Source of the DNA: CAZBXE01 sp964496125
GTDB lineage: Bacteria > Chlamydiota > Chlamydiia > Chlamydiales > CAZBXE01
Direction of reading: 5' to 3'
Assembly (NCBI GenBank): GCA_964496125.1
Contig: CAZBXE010000006.1
Location: 44,777 to 108,776, forward strand
Length of the DNA: 64,000 nucleotides
Below, piece by piece: positions 44,399-52,980 of this stretch. The notes beneath the pieces were generated by a model, which made no database searches, was not told the origin of the DNA, and saw only the letters and a program-made list of their open reading frames with translations. Position 1 is the stretch's first letter; every line of letters begins with the position of its first letter. Made by a program: the position numbers and the translations under genes.

Positions 44399-44725
44399 AT
44401 GGAAGAAAATTTGAATTTGCTTGTGAAGACACTACTCAATCTTACTATCGATGAAGGGGTAAGAGACGATGCAGCCATGGACCTCGAGGAATACGACGAT
44501 CCAGCAGCCATAAAAGCCCTCATCAAAGTGGCTCTGGATGAAAACGATGATTGGATGGTCCAAAATTCATGTGGTGAATCGATAGGGGGAATTTGGGTCC
44601 GAAATGGAAATTTTGATAAAAACTGTTACGACCGATTCACCCAATCAGCAAAATCAGGAGTAAAAGTGGTTGTCCGAAGCCGCAGGCCCGAGTGGTTACC
44701 CTTTCTGGAAGAAAACAAAAAATAA
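44399..44725 (+). CDS. Probable Rhs immunity protein, HEAT-repeat-like
   Basis: Acidic 108-aa protein starting 10 nt after the Rhs stop. It shows HEAT-like helical pairs: DEGVRDDAAMDLEEYDDPAA with IKALIKVALDEND, then WMVQNSCGESIGGIW. Small acidic proteins encoded directly after Rhs tips usually neutralise the tip. A GTG two codons earlier or the ATG at 44399 could be the start; I prefer ATG. The function is inferred from position and size. Confidence 0.72.
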   Translation: MEENLNLLVKTLLNLTIDEGVRDDAAMDLEEYDDPAAIKALIKVALDENDDWMVQNSCGESIGGIWVRNGNFDKNCYDRFTQSAKSGVKVVVRSRRPEWLPFLEENKK

Positions 44726-44730
44726 AGTCT

Positions 44731-44913
44731 ACCTCTTCTTTAACCCCTAGCAATTTTCCTCTAGAGGGGCTTGGCACAAAGATTGGCGCACTTGTCTCGA
44801 TCGATGATCGATCGGGTGGCAAACGCTGTATCTGTTTTGGGCATGCCCATCTGCTCCATTTGCGCTGTATTGCCCTCTCAGGCCCTCTAGTCATCAACCT
44901 CTTCGGTTTGTAG
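44731..44913 (+). pseudogene. Shuffled rhs core debris after the immunity gene
   Basis: Bases 44739-44763 match the rhs core at 43490-43514 in 24 of 25 positions (the NPWQFSS segment). Shortly after, AGATTGGCGCA with downstream ATCGA resembles the rhs stretch encoding EIGAAVTIE (near 43333). The end codes PLVINLFGL then stop, like NPLTHIDLYGL at the core's end. The pieces are in a different order from the intact gene and contain frameshifts. This looks like the remains of displaced Rhs tip cassettes. Confidence 0.6.
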
Positions 44914-45090
44914 CCATTGCATCATTCCTTACTCCTTTAAGATAGACTTTAATCGAGTTAAAATCATACAATTGTTATTTGGAGTTTTTGAGGCAAAAGA
45001 AGAACTTGATCTCAGACCATTTTTTTCTCTGCCTTTTTGGTCTCAGAAGACCTCTTAGTGTGAATTCACGGAAACTACGTTAGACTACCT

Positions 45091-45966
45091 ATGAAAAGCC
45101 AAGGCTGCATAGAAAGAGATGGGTTCAAGTTAAAGTACCAAACCGAAGGCTCGGGCCCAGATATCCTAGTGATTGGCAGCTCAATCTATTATCCTCGAAG
45201 TTTTTCGCAAAACCTTCGGAAATTCCTTCGTTTACATTTCATTGATTACCGAGGATTTTCAGAGGGTCCGGAAACTAAGCTTTCTTTTGATTCCCTTCTT
45301 GAGGACATTGAATGTTTCAGACAACAGCTCAGCGTAGAAAAATGCATCGTCATCGGCCATTCAGCCCACGGTCTTTTGGCTCTTGAATATGCAAAGAAAT
45401 ACCAAAAGCACGTTTTAGGCGCTGTCATCATCGGAATGCCTCCACATATGGGACCAGAACACATCGCAATGGCGCAAAACAACTGGGAAGAATCTGTCTG
45501 CCCCGAGAGAAAGGCTGCATTCGAACGGAATATGATGCAGATGCCAGATGAAAAATTAAATCAACTGCCGAAAGATCAGTGGTTTCTGCAAATGAATTTT
45601 AGAAACGTTCCTAAGAGCTTTTACAATTACAACTTTGATTCAACTTCTCTTTGGGAAGGGGTTCAACCGAATACGCATGTGTTGGATCAAATGTACCTTC
45701 GATTTGCGCGTGAAGTCGATGTCTCGCAAGACCTAGAATCACTAGATCTGCCGGTATTACTTATCTACGGACGTTTTGAGTATCTAGTAGCTCCTGTTCA
45801 TTCCTGGGATCCTCTGCGACCTAAATTCAAAAACTTAAGAGTACGCATCTTTGAAAAAAGCGCTCATTCACCCCAGTATGAGGAAGCATCGCTCTTTGAT
45901 GCAGAACTCTTAAAATGGCTGGAAGAAACCAACTTTTCAGTTCATTTGGGCATAAAGAACCTGTGA
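45091..45966 (+). CDS. Alpha/beta-hydrolase fold protein
   Basis: The 291-aa protein has the alpha/beta-hydrolase layout: a beta-strand LVIGSS, DYRGFSEGPE after strand 4, the nucleophile elbow IGHSAHG with Ser91 (a His replaces the usual Gly after SA), an acid in LLIYGRFEYLV and a late His in KSAHSPQYEE. It resembles proline-iminopeptidase or esterase-type enzymes; the substrate is unknown. It begins a rightward run with the ABC exporter and the APH-like gene, a setting that may point to a drug or peptide substrate. Confidence 0.75.
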   Translation: MKSQGCIERDGFKLKYQTEGSGPDILVIGSSIYYPRSFSQNLRKFLRLHFIDYRGFSEGPETKLSFDSLLEDIECFRQQLSVEKCIVIGHSAHGLLALEYAKKYQKHVLGAVIIGMPPHMGPEHIAMAQNNWEESVCPERKAAFERNMMQMPDEKLNQLPKDQWFLQMNFRNVPKSFYNYNFDSTSLWEGVQPNTHVLDQMYLRFAREVDVSQDLESLDLPVLLIYGRFEYLVAPVHSWDPLRPKFKNLRVRIFEKSAHSPQYEEASLFDAELLKWLEETNFSVHLGIKNL

Positions 45967-45998
45967 TGAATTGAAGAGACAGCAATGAGAAAGTATTT

Positions 45999-47765
45999 AT
46001 GAGACCAAAGCCTTCCCGTGTCAAAAAATTTTTTTCATACTATAAACCCTACCTGGGTCTTTTCAGCGCAGATATAGCGTGTGCAGTAACCGCTTCTGCT
46101 GCCATGCTTGCTATTCCGCTGTGCGTGCGCTACATCACAGCCAATTTGCTCCAGGTCGGATCAGAGGAAGCCCTCCATCAAATCTACATGATGGGCGGCA
46201 TCATGCTCAGCCTGATTGCCATTTACGCAGCATGCCACACCTTTATCGACTATCAAGGACACGTGATGGGCACGTTGATGGAACGTGATATGCGAAGCGA
46301 ACTGTTCGCACATTATCAAAAACTTTCCTTCAGATTTTATGATGAGCACAAAACTGGCGAGCTTATGACCAGAATCTCCCATGACACCTTTGATCTTGCA
46401 GAACTCTACCACCACGGCCCGGAAGACGCCGTCATTTCCTTTTTGAATTTCATCGGAGCCTTTGTCATCTTGATGAGCATCAATACCAAGCTTGCTCTTA
46501 TTGCATTTCTCTTTGTTCCTGTAATGGGATTTTATGGATTTTACACGGCTCGGAAAATGTACGCCTCTTTGAAGAAGAGCCGCGACAAAATCGGTGCTAT
46601 CAATACGCAAGTGGAAGACACCCTTGCGGGGATTAGAGTGGTCAAATCGTTCACTAATGAAGAAGTCGAGAAGGAAAAATTCTCTGATAAAAACAATCAA
46701 TTCCTCAAAAGCAAGAAAAAAAGTTATAAAGCTGAAACCTATTTCTATACTGGTCTGATGTCTTTGACTCAGCTCATGCAGGTTGCGATTGTCATTTTTG
46801 GAGCTGCAAGCATTGTTAAAGGCTTCATGGATCTGGCTGATTTGCTCACTTTTCTTCTCTATATCGTGATCTTGATAGAACCGATTCAACGCCTTGGCAA
46901 TTTTATTCGCCTGTATCAACAAGGAGTGACCGGTTTTAATCGCTTTATGGATGTCTTGGAGGTGGAACCAGATATTCAAGATGCGCCGAATGCTGAAGAA
47001 CTGGACCGGGTTCGGGGAGAGATAGAATTCCAAGACGTCAGTTTCAAATATAAAGAAGGGCAGACCCACGTTTTGAAAAATATCTCCCTGAAAATACATA
47101 GCGGGGAATACGTAGCCTTGGTTGGATTTTCAGGGGTTGGAAAGACCACCCTATGCTCTTTAATTCCAAGGTTTTATGAAGCTAGCAGCGGAAAAATATT
47201 CATTGACGGCCGCGATAGTAAAAATCTTCAGCTAAAATCGCTTAGAAAAAATATCGGCCTTGTCCAGCAAGATATCTATCTTTTTGCCGGCACAGTTTTG
47301 GAAAATATCCGCTATGGAAAGCCCGAAGCGCCGGAAGAGGAAATCATCGCCGCAGCCAAACTTGCAAATGCGCATGATTTTATTATGACGCTTCCAAATG
47401 GATACTCTACCGACATTGGGCAGCGCGGTGTAAAACTTTCTGGAGGACAGAAGCAACGGCTCAGCATCGCGCGTGTTTTTTTAAAAAATCCACCCATACT
47501 CATTTTTGACGAGGCTACAAGCAGCCTTGATAATGAAAGCGAAAGAGCGGTACAAAATTCCCTTGAAAACCTTATGAAAAATCGGACGACTCTTGTCATA
47601 GCGCACCGACTGTCAACAATCAGAAATGCCGACCGAATTCTTGTGCTCACAGATAAAGGGATTGAAGAACAAGGAACACATAAAGAGCTGCTTGCTCTCG
47701 ATAAGACTTACGCTAGCCTGTACAACATGCAACTAAGGATCGAGGATACGGGAGAAAATAAATAA
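45999..47765 (+). CDS. ABC exporter, fused permease and ATPase (MsbA/multidrug type)
   Basis: Half-transporter of 588 aa. The N-terminal part has about six membrane segments (roughly 20-310). The C-terminal ATPase has Walker A GFSGVGKTT (about 377), Q-loop VQQDIYLF, signature LSGGQKQR, Walker B ILIFDEATSSLD and H-loop VIAHRLST. It works as a dimer to export lipids, drugs or peptides. Neighbours (hydrolase, kinase-like protein, ABC-F) favour a drug or toxic-compound substrate, but this is context only. Confidence 0.9.
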   Translation: MRPKPSRVKKFFSYYKPYLGLFSADIACAVTASAAMLAIPLCVRYITANLLQVGSEEALHQIYMMGGIMLSLIAIYAACHTFIDYQGHVMGTLMERDMRSELFAHYQKLSFRFYDEHKTGELMTRISHDTFDLAELYHHGPEDAVISFLNFIGAFVILMSINTKLALIAFLFVPVMGFYGFYTARKMYASLKKSRDKIGAINTQVEDTLAGIRVVKSFTNEEVEKEKFSDKNNQFLKSKKKSYKAETYFYTGLMSLTQLMQVAIVIFGAASIVKGFMDLADLLTFLLYIVILIEPIQRLGNFIRLYQQGVTGFNRFMDVLEVEPDIQDAPNAEELDRVRGEIEFQDVSFKYKEGQTHVLKNISLKIHSGEYVALVGFSGVGKTTLCSLIPRFYEASSGKIFIDGRDSKNLQLKSLRKNIGLVQQDIYLFAGTVLENIRYGKPEAPEEEIIAAAKLANAHDFIMTLPNGYSTDIGQRGVKLSGGQKQRLSIARVFLKNPPILIFDEATSSLDNESERAVQNSLENLMKNRTTLVIAHRLSTIRNADRILVLTDKGIEEQGTHKELLALDKTYASLYNMQLRIEDTGENK

Positions 47766-47766
47766 C

Positions 47767-48642
47767 GTGGCATCTCTTATCCAGGGTTATAAAAAATATT
47801 TAAACCTCCCTGATGAGGCTCAATTCAGCTTGATAGACCATGAAGATGCGATGGTCGCTACGGTCTTCAGAATTTCACAGCCCGGGCGCCCGGATCTTAT
47901 TTTAAAAACCTGCTCTCGAAAGGGTGATTTTCTAAGAGAGTCTTATTTTTTAAGCCGTTTTTCTGGCAAAATCCCAGTACCTAAGATCATTCAGCTTATT
48001 TGTGTAATAGATGCGGCTATTTTGATGGAGTGCATCCAGGGAGATCTTCTTACATCAGAAACCATTACTTGCGATTTGGCATCAGAAATCGGTTCTCTTC
48101 TCGCCCGCATCCACCAGGAACGTGCCGATGGGTATGGAGACCTAACTGATCCATCCGGTTTGAGCTCTGACCCTAGAATTTCTTTTAGAATGAAATTTGA
48201 GGAGGGACTTGCTGAATGCAACGGCCATCTACCTGAAAGCCTTCTTAAAACATGCAGGCGCCATTTTGAAAAAGACATCGATCTGCTTTTGTCTGCCGAT
48301 GGTCCATGTGTTATACACCGTGATTTTCGCCCTGGAAACATCATTGCCGCTGATGAAAAAGTGCAGGGCATCATCGACTGGTCGTCCGCGCGGGGAGGAT
48401 TTGCAGAGGATGATTTCTGTCCACTCGAGTTCGGAGAGTGGCCTTCTAGCTGTAAAAGCTCATTCTTAGAAGGATACGCTTCCCTTAGAAAAGTTCCTGA
48501 CTATCGGAGGCTCATGCCTCTTTTGCAGTTAAGCAGAGCGGTTGCAGCTGTGGGATTCACTGTTAAAAGAGGAACCTGGCAGTCCAAAAACTCAAAGCTT
48601 TATCTACGAGCACTTGCCAAACTCAAAGCTTTATCTCTTTAA
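47767..48642 (+). CDS. APH-family aminoglycoside/choline-kinase-like phosphotransferase
   Basis: The 291-aa protein begins at a GTG one base after the exporter's stop, with GGGAG upstream. It has the protein-kinase-like APH fold: an N-lobe, then VIHRDFRPGNII (about 184-195; the catalytic Brenner motif, with HRD for the usual HGD) and the metal-binding IDWSSARGG. Such enzymes phosphorylate drugs, homoserine, choline or sugars. The partner genes suggest drug modification, but substrate specificity cannot be read here. Confidence 0.8.
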   Translation: MASLIQGYKKYLNLPDEAQFSLIDHEDAMVATVFRISQPGRPDLILKTCSRKGDFLRESYFLSRFSGKIPVPKIIQLICVIDAAILMECIQGDLLTSETITCDLASEIGSLLARIHQERADGYGDLTDPSGLSSDPRISFRMKFEEGLAECNGHLPESLLKTCRRHFEKDIDLLLSADGPCVIHRDFRPGNIIAADEKVQGIIDWSSARGGFAEDDFCPLEFGEWPSSCKSSFLEGYASLRKVPDYRRLMPLLQLSRAVAAVGFTVKRGTWQSKNSKLYLRALAKLKALSL

Positions 48643-48667
48643 CAAAAGAACCAAGCATCAAAATTTA

Positions 48668-48697
48668 TTGAAATCAACCAAGAATCTCTGATAGAAT
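48668..48697 (+). promoter_or_regulatory. Promoter of the ABC-F gene
   Basis: TTGAAA (48668-48673) and TAGAAT (48692-48697), each 5 of 6 to consensus, with an 18-bp spacer. Transcription from about 48704 would give an 87-nt leader before the ABC-F start. Confidence 0.45.
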
Positions 48698-48733
48698 GAA
48701 GTAATATTCATCCTAATAAAGGAGCGTAGTCCA

Positions 48734-48745
48734 GTGAAAAATTAA
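48734..48745 (+). promoter_or_regulatory. Possible 3-codon leader ORF before the ABC-F gene
   Basis: GTG AAA AAT TAA at 48734-48745 is preceded by AAAGGAG (48719-48724) at good spacing. Downstream, GTTTGT (48746-48751) can pair with ACAAAC (48770-48775), just before the AAGGA site of the ABC-F gene. Drug-responsive ABC-F genes are often controlled by such leader peptides and attenuating hairpins. This is a hypothesis from pattern only. Confidence 0.25.
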
Positions 48746-48790
48746 GTTTGTATCCACTCTGTTAATTAAACAAACCCAAGGATCAAACTT

Positions 48791-50392
48791 ATGTCTCGGC
48801 TCTTTATACAATTTTCACATCTTTATAAATCTTTCGGCCCCTCTTCCCTTTTTGAAGATATTTCTCTTTCCATCAACGAAGGTGACGTTTTTGCGCTCAT
48901 TGGAGAGAATGGTTCTGGGAAAACAACGCTTCTTCAACTTCTCACTGGAGCAGTGCAGGCTGATTCCGGCAACTTCAGCAAAGCATCCAGCCTATCCATC
49001 GGATATCACCAGCAGGAGATTATCCTAGCTGATTCTTCAATTTCTGTAAGGGAATTCATAGAGGGAAGTTCTCTGTCCGCCCTTGAAAACGAACTGGCTG
49101 TCTGCCTCGAAGACCCAGACCGTTTATCAGAATGGGGTGAATTACATGAAAAATATGAACGCTTAGGTGGATACCGCCGGATTCCGATTGAGCAGGTGCT
49201 GCGCGGCTTGAAGATCGAAAGCTGCCTTCTAGACCTTCCGATGTCGCACTTAAGCTGTGGACAGCGTTTGCGTGCAGCTCTCGCGAAAGCTTTGATTGAA
49301 AATCCGGATCTTCTCCTCTTGGATGAACCTACTAACCATCTTGACCAGAAGATGATTCAATGGCTTGAGAAAGTTTTAAAGCAAAGAGCGGGAGCATGCG
49401 TAATCGTCTCACATGACCGCAAATTCCTAAATGCTGCCTGCAAGAGCCTTATCGAAATTAAAAACGGAAAGCTTACCTGCTATGGTGGAAGTTACGATTT
49501 CTATCTGGAAGAACAGGAAAGAATTCTGGAAAGGCAGCTAAAAGCCTATCTTGCTCAGGAGGAGGAAAGGGCGTCCCTAAAACAAAAAATCAAAGAGATC
49601 ACCTTCGCCAAAGGCAAAGCGCCCCCGCCTAAAGACCGCAATATCATGGCCTATGACAAAAGAGGAGAGAAGCATCAGAAGTCTTTGCAGCACAAGCTAG
49701 ATGCCATGAAAGGGCGCCTTGAAGAAATCGAGAACAAGCTTCTCTCTCACCCAAAGCCCAAAGGTATCAAGGGCCTAAGTTTTACAGAATCGCCTCTAGC
49801 ATCCCGAGTTGCGATTGAACTAGACCATGCAGGCAAAACGTATGGGAATAAAATCCTGTTTTCCGGACTTTGCAAGAGCATCTGCAAAGGAGATAGGATT
49901 CTTGTTACAGGCCCGAATGGATGCGGAAAAACAACCCTTCTCAAGACAATTGCCGGAAACCTCCCCCTTGATGAGGGATGCATCCGCAGAGCACCTACTG
50001 CAAAAATCGCTTTCCTCGACCAGGAACTCGAACTGCTGCCTATGGATCAAACGCCTATTCAGTACTTTGAGAGTAGATTCAACCTGTCTGAAGAAAATTT
50101 AAGGCGCGAACTTCATAAAGCAGCTTTAGGAGGAGTCGATTTGCTAAAGCGCACATTTTCTACGCTCAGCACCGGGCAGCGCAAAAGAATGCTGCTGCTT
50201 ACGCTTGTGCTGGAAAAACCAAATGTCCTCTTAGTAGACGAGCCGACGAACCATCTCGACTTCATGACCTTGGAGGCATTTGAAAAAGCTCTTTTGCATT
50301 TTGAGGGAGCGATTGTAGCTGTATCGCATGATACTACTTTTATTAAAAAATTTGCTATCCAAGAATGGAGATTTGAAAATTATTTATTTTAA
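48791..50392 (+). CDS. ABC-F ATPase, antibiotic-resistance (ARE) type
   Basis: Soluble double-cassette protein of 533 aa without membrane segments. NBD1 has GENGSGKTT and signature LSCGQR, with DEPTNHLD. NBD2 has GPNGCGKTT, LSTGQRKR and DEPTNHLD. The linker carries a basic motif with RNIMAYDKRGEKHQKS, which resembles the linker of actinobacterial macrolide/lincosamide-protection ABC-Fs (TlrC/OleB/LmrC group) as I recall. Such proteins displace drugs from the ribosome. It is clearly different from the YbiT-like protein at the window start. The resistance role is inferred. Confidence 0.85.
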   Translation: MSRLFIQFSHLYKSFGPSSLFEDISLSINEGDVFALIGENGSGKTTLLQLLTGAVQADSGNFSKASSLSIGYHQQEIILADSSISVREFIEGSSLSALENELAVCLEDPDRLSEWGELHEKYERLGGYRRIPIEQVLRGLKIESCLLDLPMSHLSCGQRLRAALAKALIENPDLLLLDEPTNHLDQKMIQWLEKVLKQRAGACVIVSHDRKFLNAACKSLIEIKNGKLTCYGGSYDFYLEEQERILERQLKAYLAQEEERASLKQKIKEITFAKGKAPPPKDRNIMAYDKRGEKHQKSLQHKLDAMKGRLEEIENKLLSHPKPKGIKGLSFTESPLASRVAIELDHAGKTYGNKILFSGLCKSICKGDRILVTGPNGCGKTTLLKTIAGNLPLDEGCIRRAPTAKIAFLDQELELLPMDQTPIQYFESRFNLSEENLRRELHKAALGGVDLLKRTFSTLSTGQRKRMLLLTLVLEKPNVLLVDEPTNHLDFMTLEAFEKALLHFEGAIVAVSHDTTFIKKFAIQEWRFENYLF

Positions 50393-50402
50393 AAACTTTT
50401 CG

Positions 50403-50434
50403 TTGACCCTCACGCATACGTTATTCCTTATTAT
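50403..50434 (+). promoter_or_regulatory. MerR-type promoter and operator of the TipA-like gene
   Basis: TTGACC (50403-50408) and TATTAT (50429-50434) are separated by 20 bp, the overlong spacing typical of promoters activated by MerR-family regulators. The spacer holds CCTCACGCATACGTTATTCC, similar to the CCTCACG-ACGTGAGG-type dyads recognised by TipA/Mta/SkgA relatives. It lies 45 bp before the regulator's start, so autoregulation is likely. Confidence 0.6.
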
Positions 50435-50478
50435 GGAGCCATCCTTTAAAATCAAAGGGATATTGAAGGAGAAAGTCG

Positions 50479-51252
50479 ATGGCTTACACAGTAAAAAAAC
50501 TCAGCGAAATCTCTGGGGTGACAGTCCGCACTCTTCATTTTTATGAGGAGACTGGCCTTCTAAAACCCGCGTATTATGGGGTGAATGGCTATAGATACTA
50601 TGAAGAAAAAGAGCTGCTGCAGCTGCAGCAAATTCTATTCTTTAAGAAATTGGGGCTTACGCTCGAGCAGATCCGCAAGGTTATTGGCAAAAGCGATTTC
50701 GATCAGATGGCAGCTTTGCATTCCCATAGAAAGGCTTTAAGCTGCGAATGGGAGAAAATCGGCCGACTGCTAGACACCATCGACAAGACAATCAAACATT
50801 TACAAGGAAAAAAGAAAATGAAAGACAAAGAAATGTTCGATGGCTTCAACATCGCATTAGTCAAGCTGAAAGAAGGCATGTCCTATTCCGCAGAGGAAAA
50901 GATCGTCGTCCAAAGCGTAAAGAACCCCACAAAAAAATCCGAAGACATCGAGAAGAGAGGCAAAGCATATTACGATAAAATGGTCGATACAGCCCATACT
51001 CTCTTTAAAGAACTGGCTGATTGCATCGAAAAGGAACAGGATCCTGCAGATGACAAAGTGCAAAAGATCATCAAAAAGCACCATGCTTTTACAGAACAAA
51101 CCCATCTTGCAACGCAGGAGGTGTACAAAGCGCTGGCCCGATTATATGCAGAACATCCTGAGTTCAGAAAACAGCTGGATCCCTTTCATCCACAATTGGC
51201 TACCTTTATGGCAGTGGCGATGACGATATTCGCCGATCGAGAACTATCTTAG
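50479..51252 (+). CDS. MerR-family regulator with TipAS drug-binding domain
   Basis: The 257-aa protein has a MerR winged helix (YTVKKLSEISGVTVRTLHFY at the N-terminus), a dimerisation coiled coil (about 80-115) and a C-terminal TipAS-like helical domain with HHAFTEQTHLATQEVYKALA and YAEHPEFRKQLDPFHPQLAT. TipA-type proteins sense antibiotics or peptides and activate promoters with long spacers; such a promoter lies just upstream. The ATG at 50479 has GGAG upstream. It probably controls itself and possibly neighbouring genes. Confidence 0.9.
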   Translation: MAYTVKKLSEISGVTVRTLHFYEETGLLKPAYYGVNGYRYYEEKELLQLQQILFFKKLGLTLEQIRKVIGKSDFDQMAALHSHRKALSCEWEKIGRLLDTIDKTIKHLQGKKKMKDKEMFDGFNIALVKLKEGMSYSAEEKIVVQSVKNPTKKSEDIEKRGKAYYDKMVDTAHTLFKELADCIEKEQDPADDKVQKIIKKHHAFTEQTHLATQEVYKALARLYAEHPEFRKQLDPFHPQLATFMAVAMTIFADRELS

Positions 51253-52416
51253 GAGTTTGCGGGCGCTGCGGAAAGTTTCCGCAGCGTTTTCCGATTCTTG
51301 CACAGCAGTTTTTGCTCTGGCAAACATTTCTCTTTCATAGTGCTCTATCAATTTTGGCCAATCCCTAGCATCTTGCGAGGATGCAAGCAGAGAAGATAGC
51401 ACTCTTGCATCTTCTAGCACATGATTTCCACCAAGACCCTTTTCAGTGGGCATGGCATGGGCTGCATCGCCTAAAAGAGTCACGCGCCCTGTAGGGACCA
51501 TGGGGAACTTGTTTGTAGCAGGAAACTGTGTAGTACGGACAAGCCATGGCGCCATGATTTCTTTTGCTGGAGTATCATGTACAAGCTTTTTCAAATTTTC
51601 GTGCCAAGGCTCATTTTCCATCAACTGGCTGCAATGCTTTAATATCCGCATACGGCATTCTAAGCCCTGATCAAACTGATACCAAGGAGCATTTCGATCC
51701 TCTATTTCTTCAGAAAATGCCCAAAAAATTGTAGGAGTTCTATCAGATCGTTCTGAAAAACACACTCCTAAGTCATGAGAATTGTGTCCAAGAAAACGTA
51801 CCAGACCAGTTTTGTTAAGAGGAAGCAGTTCATCCCATTCGGAGGTTCGATCAAGCTGTCCTGCTAAGATAGCGCGACTTCCCTCAATAATCCTCGGAAT
51901 CGATCCCAAACTGTTTCCATAGACTGAAGGTAGCAGTTCCCTTACATCAGATCCCCCTCCATCGCATCCAACAAGCAAACCACAAGTAGCATGCGAACCA
52001 TCTTGAAAATGGGCGATGACGTGATCCATATTGTCCTCCACCTTGACAAGACGCTTATTCCATTGAATATCAACATCTTCCTGCAAAAGACTTCGCAGCT
52101 CTGTGCGAAGGAATTGAACAGACGCATCTTGCCCCTGCTGCACCGTAAAAAAGGGCTCCATTTTTTCATTGGCACACGTAAATCCATCTCCAACATCTGA
52201 AACTTTAGCATGTGGTAAGCGACCCTTTTTTTCAAAAGTCAGCAATGCAGATAACGCGTGCATCCCCAAGGATCGAATCGAAATCCGATATCCCTGGGGC
52301 CTACTGGTGGGGCTTTCATCTCTTTCAAACACTGTGGCATGCAGGCCAGCCTTGGAAAGCCCTTGGGCCAAAGCCAGCCCACCCAGGCCTGCTCCAATAA
52401 TTAAGATTTTATCCAT
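51244..52416 (-). CDS. FAD-dependent monooxygenase, TetX-like
   Basis: Group A flavoprotein monooxygenase of 390 aa starting at the ATG at 52416, 8 nt inside the padR end with GGAGAG upstream. It has the FAD-binding GAGLGGLALAQGL at the N-terminus, the GCDGGGSDVRELL motif in the middle, and LLGDAAHAMPTEKGLGGN (about 315), where the DG and GD motifs match TetX/PHBH-like enzymes. It may hydroxylate an aromatic or drug-like compound. It forms a leftward operon behind padR, converging with the TipA gene by 9 nt. Confidence 0.85.
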   Translation of the reverse strand: MDKILIIGAGLGGLALAQGLSKAGLHATVFERDESPTSRPQGYRISIRSLGMHALSALLTFEKKGRLPHAKVSDVGDGFTCANEKMEPFFTVQQGQDASVQFLRTELRSLLQEDVDIQWNKRLVKVEDNMDHVIAHFQDGSHATCGLLVGCDGGGSDVRELLPSVYGNSLGSIPRIIEGSRAILAGQLDRTSEWDELLPLNKTGLVRFLGHNSHDLGVCFSERSDRTPTIFWAFSEEIEDRNAPWYQFDQGLECRMRILKHCSQLMENEPWHENLKKLVHDTPAKEIMAPWLVRTTQFPATNKFPMVPTGRVTLLGDAAHAMPTEKGLGGNHVLEDARVLSSLLASSQDARDWPKLIEHYEREMFARAKTAVQESENAAETFRSARKLLR

Positions 52417-52930
52417 TATTCTCTCCAAGTAACCATTGCATTTCAGATTCAAGAAGGGTGAGTCCATACCTTAAAGCTTTGAGACGAACCGCCTTTTGCG
52501 GCAAGTCAGGTAAGCTTTCCAATCTCTTTTCGATTTTTTTATATTCCTCGTAAATCCCTTCCATTTTTTCTAGCCTTTCTTGGAAAAGCCTTGTCATCTC
52601 TTTTTGACCCGAGACAAAAAACAGTTTGAGAAGAAACTCATTGCGCGGTGTTTCTGATCCAGTTGGACTTTCAAACCAGGCCGTAAATTCTTCGCGTCCT
52701 GTTTTAGTAATTGAAAAAATCTCTTTTTTTTTCTTCCCAACGCAAACTGTTTCAGACAACACTTTTCCTTCTTTAGCCAGGACTTTTAGCATGGGATAGA
52801 TCGTGGAATCAGACTCCCGCCAAAAATATACGGTCGATCTTCCCATAAGCGACCTGATCTCGTATCCGCTGGCAGGGCCCTCAAGAAGAACACCTAAGAT
52901 CGCATATCTTGTTTTATTGATTACTTTCAT
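52409..52930 (-). CDS. PadR-family transcriptional repressor
   Basis: The 173-aa protein starts MKVINKTRYAILGVLLEGPA, followed by SGYEIRSLMGRST (winged helix) and YPMLKVLAKEGKV; a C-terminal helical dimerisation part follows (about 100-170). The open frame extends to 53140, but the first 70 codons would read through a promoter and palindrome, so 52930 is the start. PadR proteins usually repress a detoxification gene and themselves; the next gene is the monooxygenase, so it is the likely target. Confidence 0.88.
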   Translation of the reverse strand: MKVINKTRYAILGVLLEGPASGYEIRSLMGRSTVYFWRESDSTIYPMLKVLAKEGKVLSETVCVGKKKKEIFSITKTGREEFTAWFESPTGSETPRNEFLLKLFFVSGQKEMTRLFQERLEKMEGIYEEYKKIEKRLESLPDLPQKAVRLKALRYGLTLLESEMQWLLGENNG

Positions 52931-52931
52931 G

Positions 52932-52956
52932 ATGATACCTAGTTCCTGGGTATCAT
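52932..52956. promoter_or_regulatory. 25-bp palindromic operator at padR
   Basis: ATGATACC (52932-52939) and GGTATCAT (52949-52956) are exact inverted repeats, and the inner AG/CT pair extends the dyad, giving 10 of 11 matching arm positions around a short centre. It overlaps the -10 element of the padR promoter and lies next to the start codon. This is a convincing site for PadR autorepression. Confidence 0.7.
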
Positions 52957-52980
52957 AAAGGAAATGGCAATTTGTGTCTA
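52952..52980 (-). promoter_or_regulatory. Promoter of padR and the monooxygenase gene
   Basis: On the minus strand TAGACA (52980-52975) and TATGAT (52957-52952) each match 5 of 6 consensus positions with a 17-bp spacer. The -10 element overlaps one arm of the palindrome, so a bound repressor would block polymerase. Confidence 0.6.

Noticed and set aside
50328..50546. 72-codon frame between the ABC-F and TipA genes
   Set aside because: It overlaps both genes in another frame and crosses the MerR promoter.
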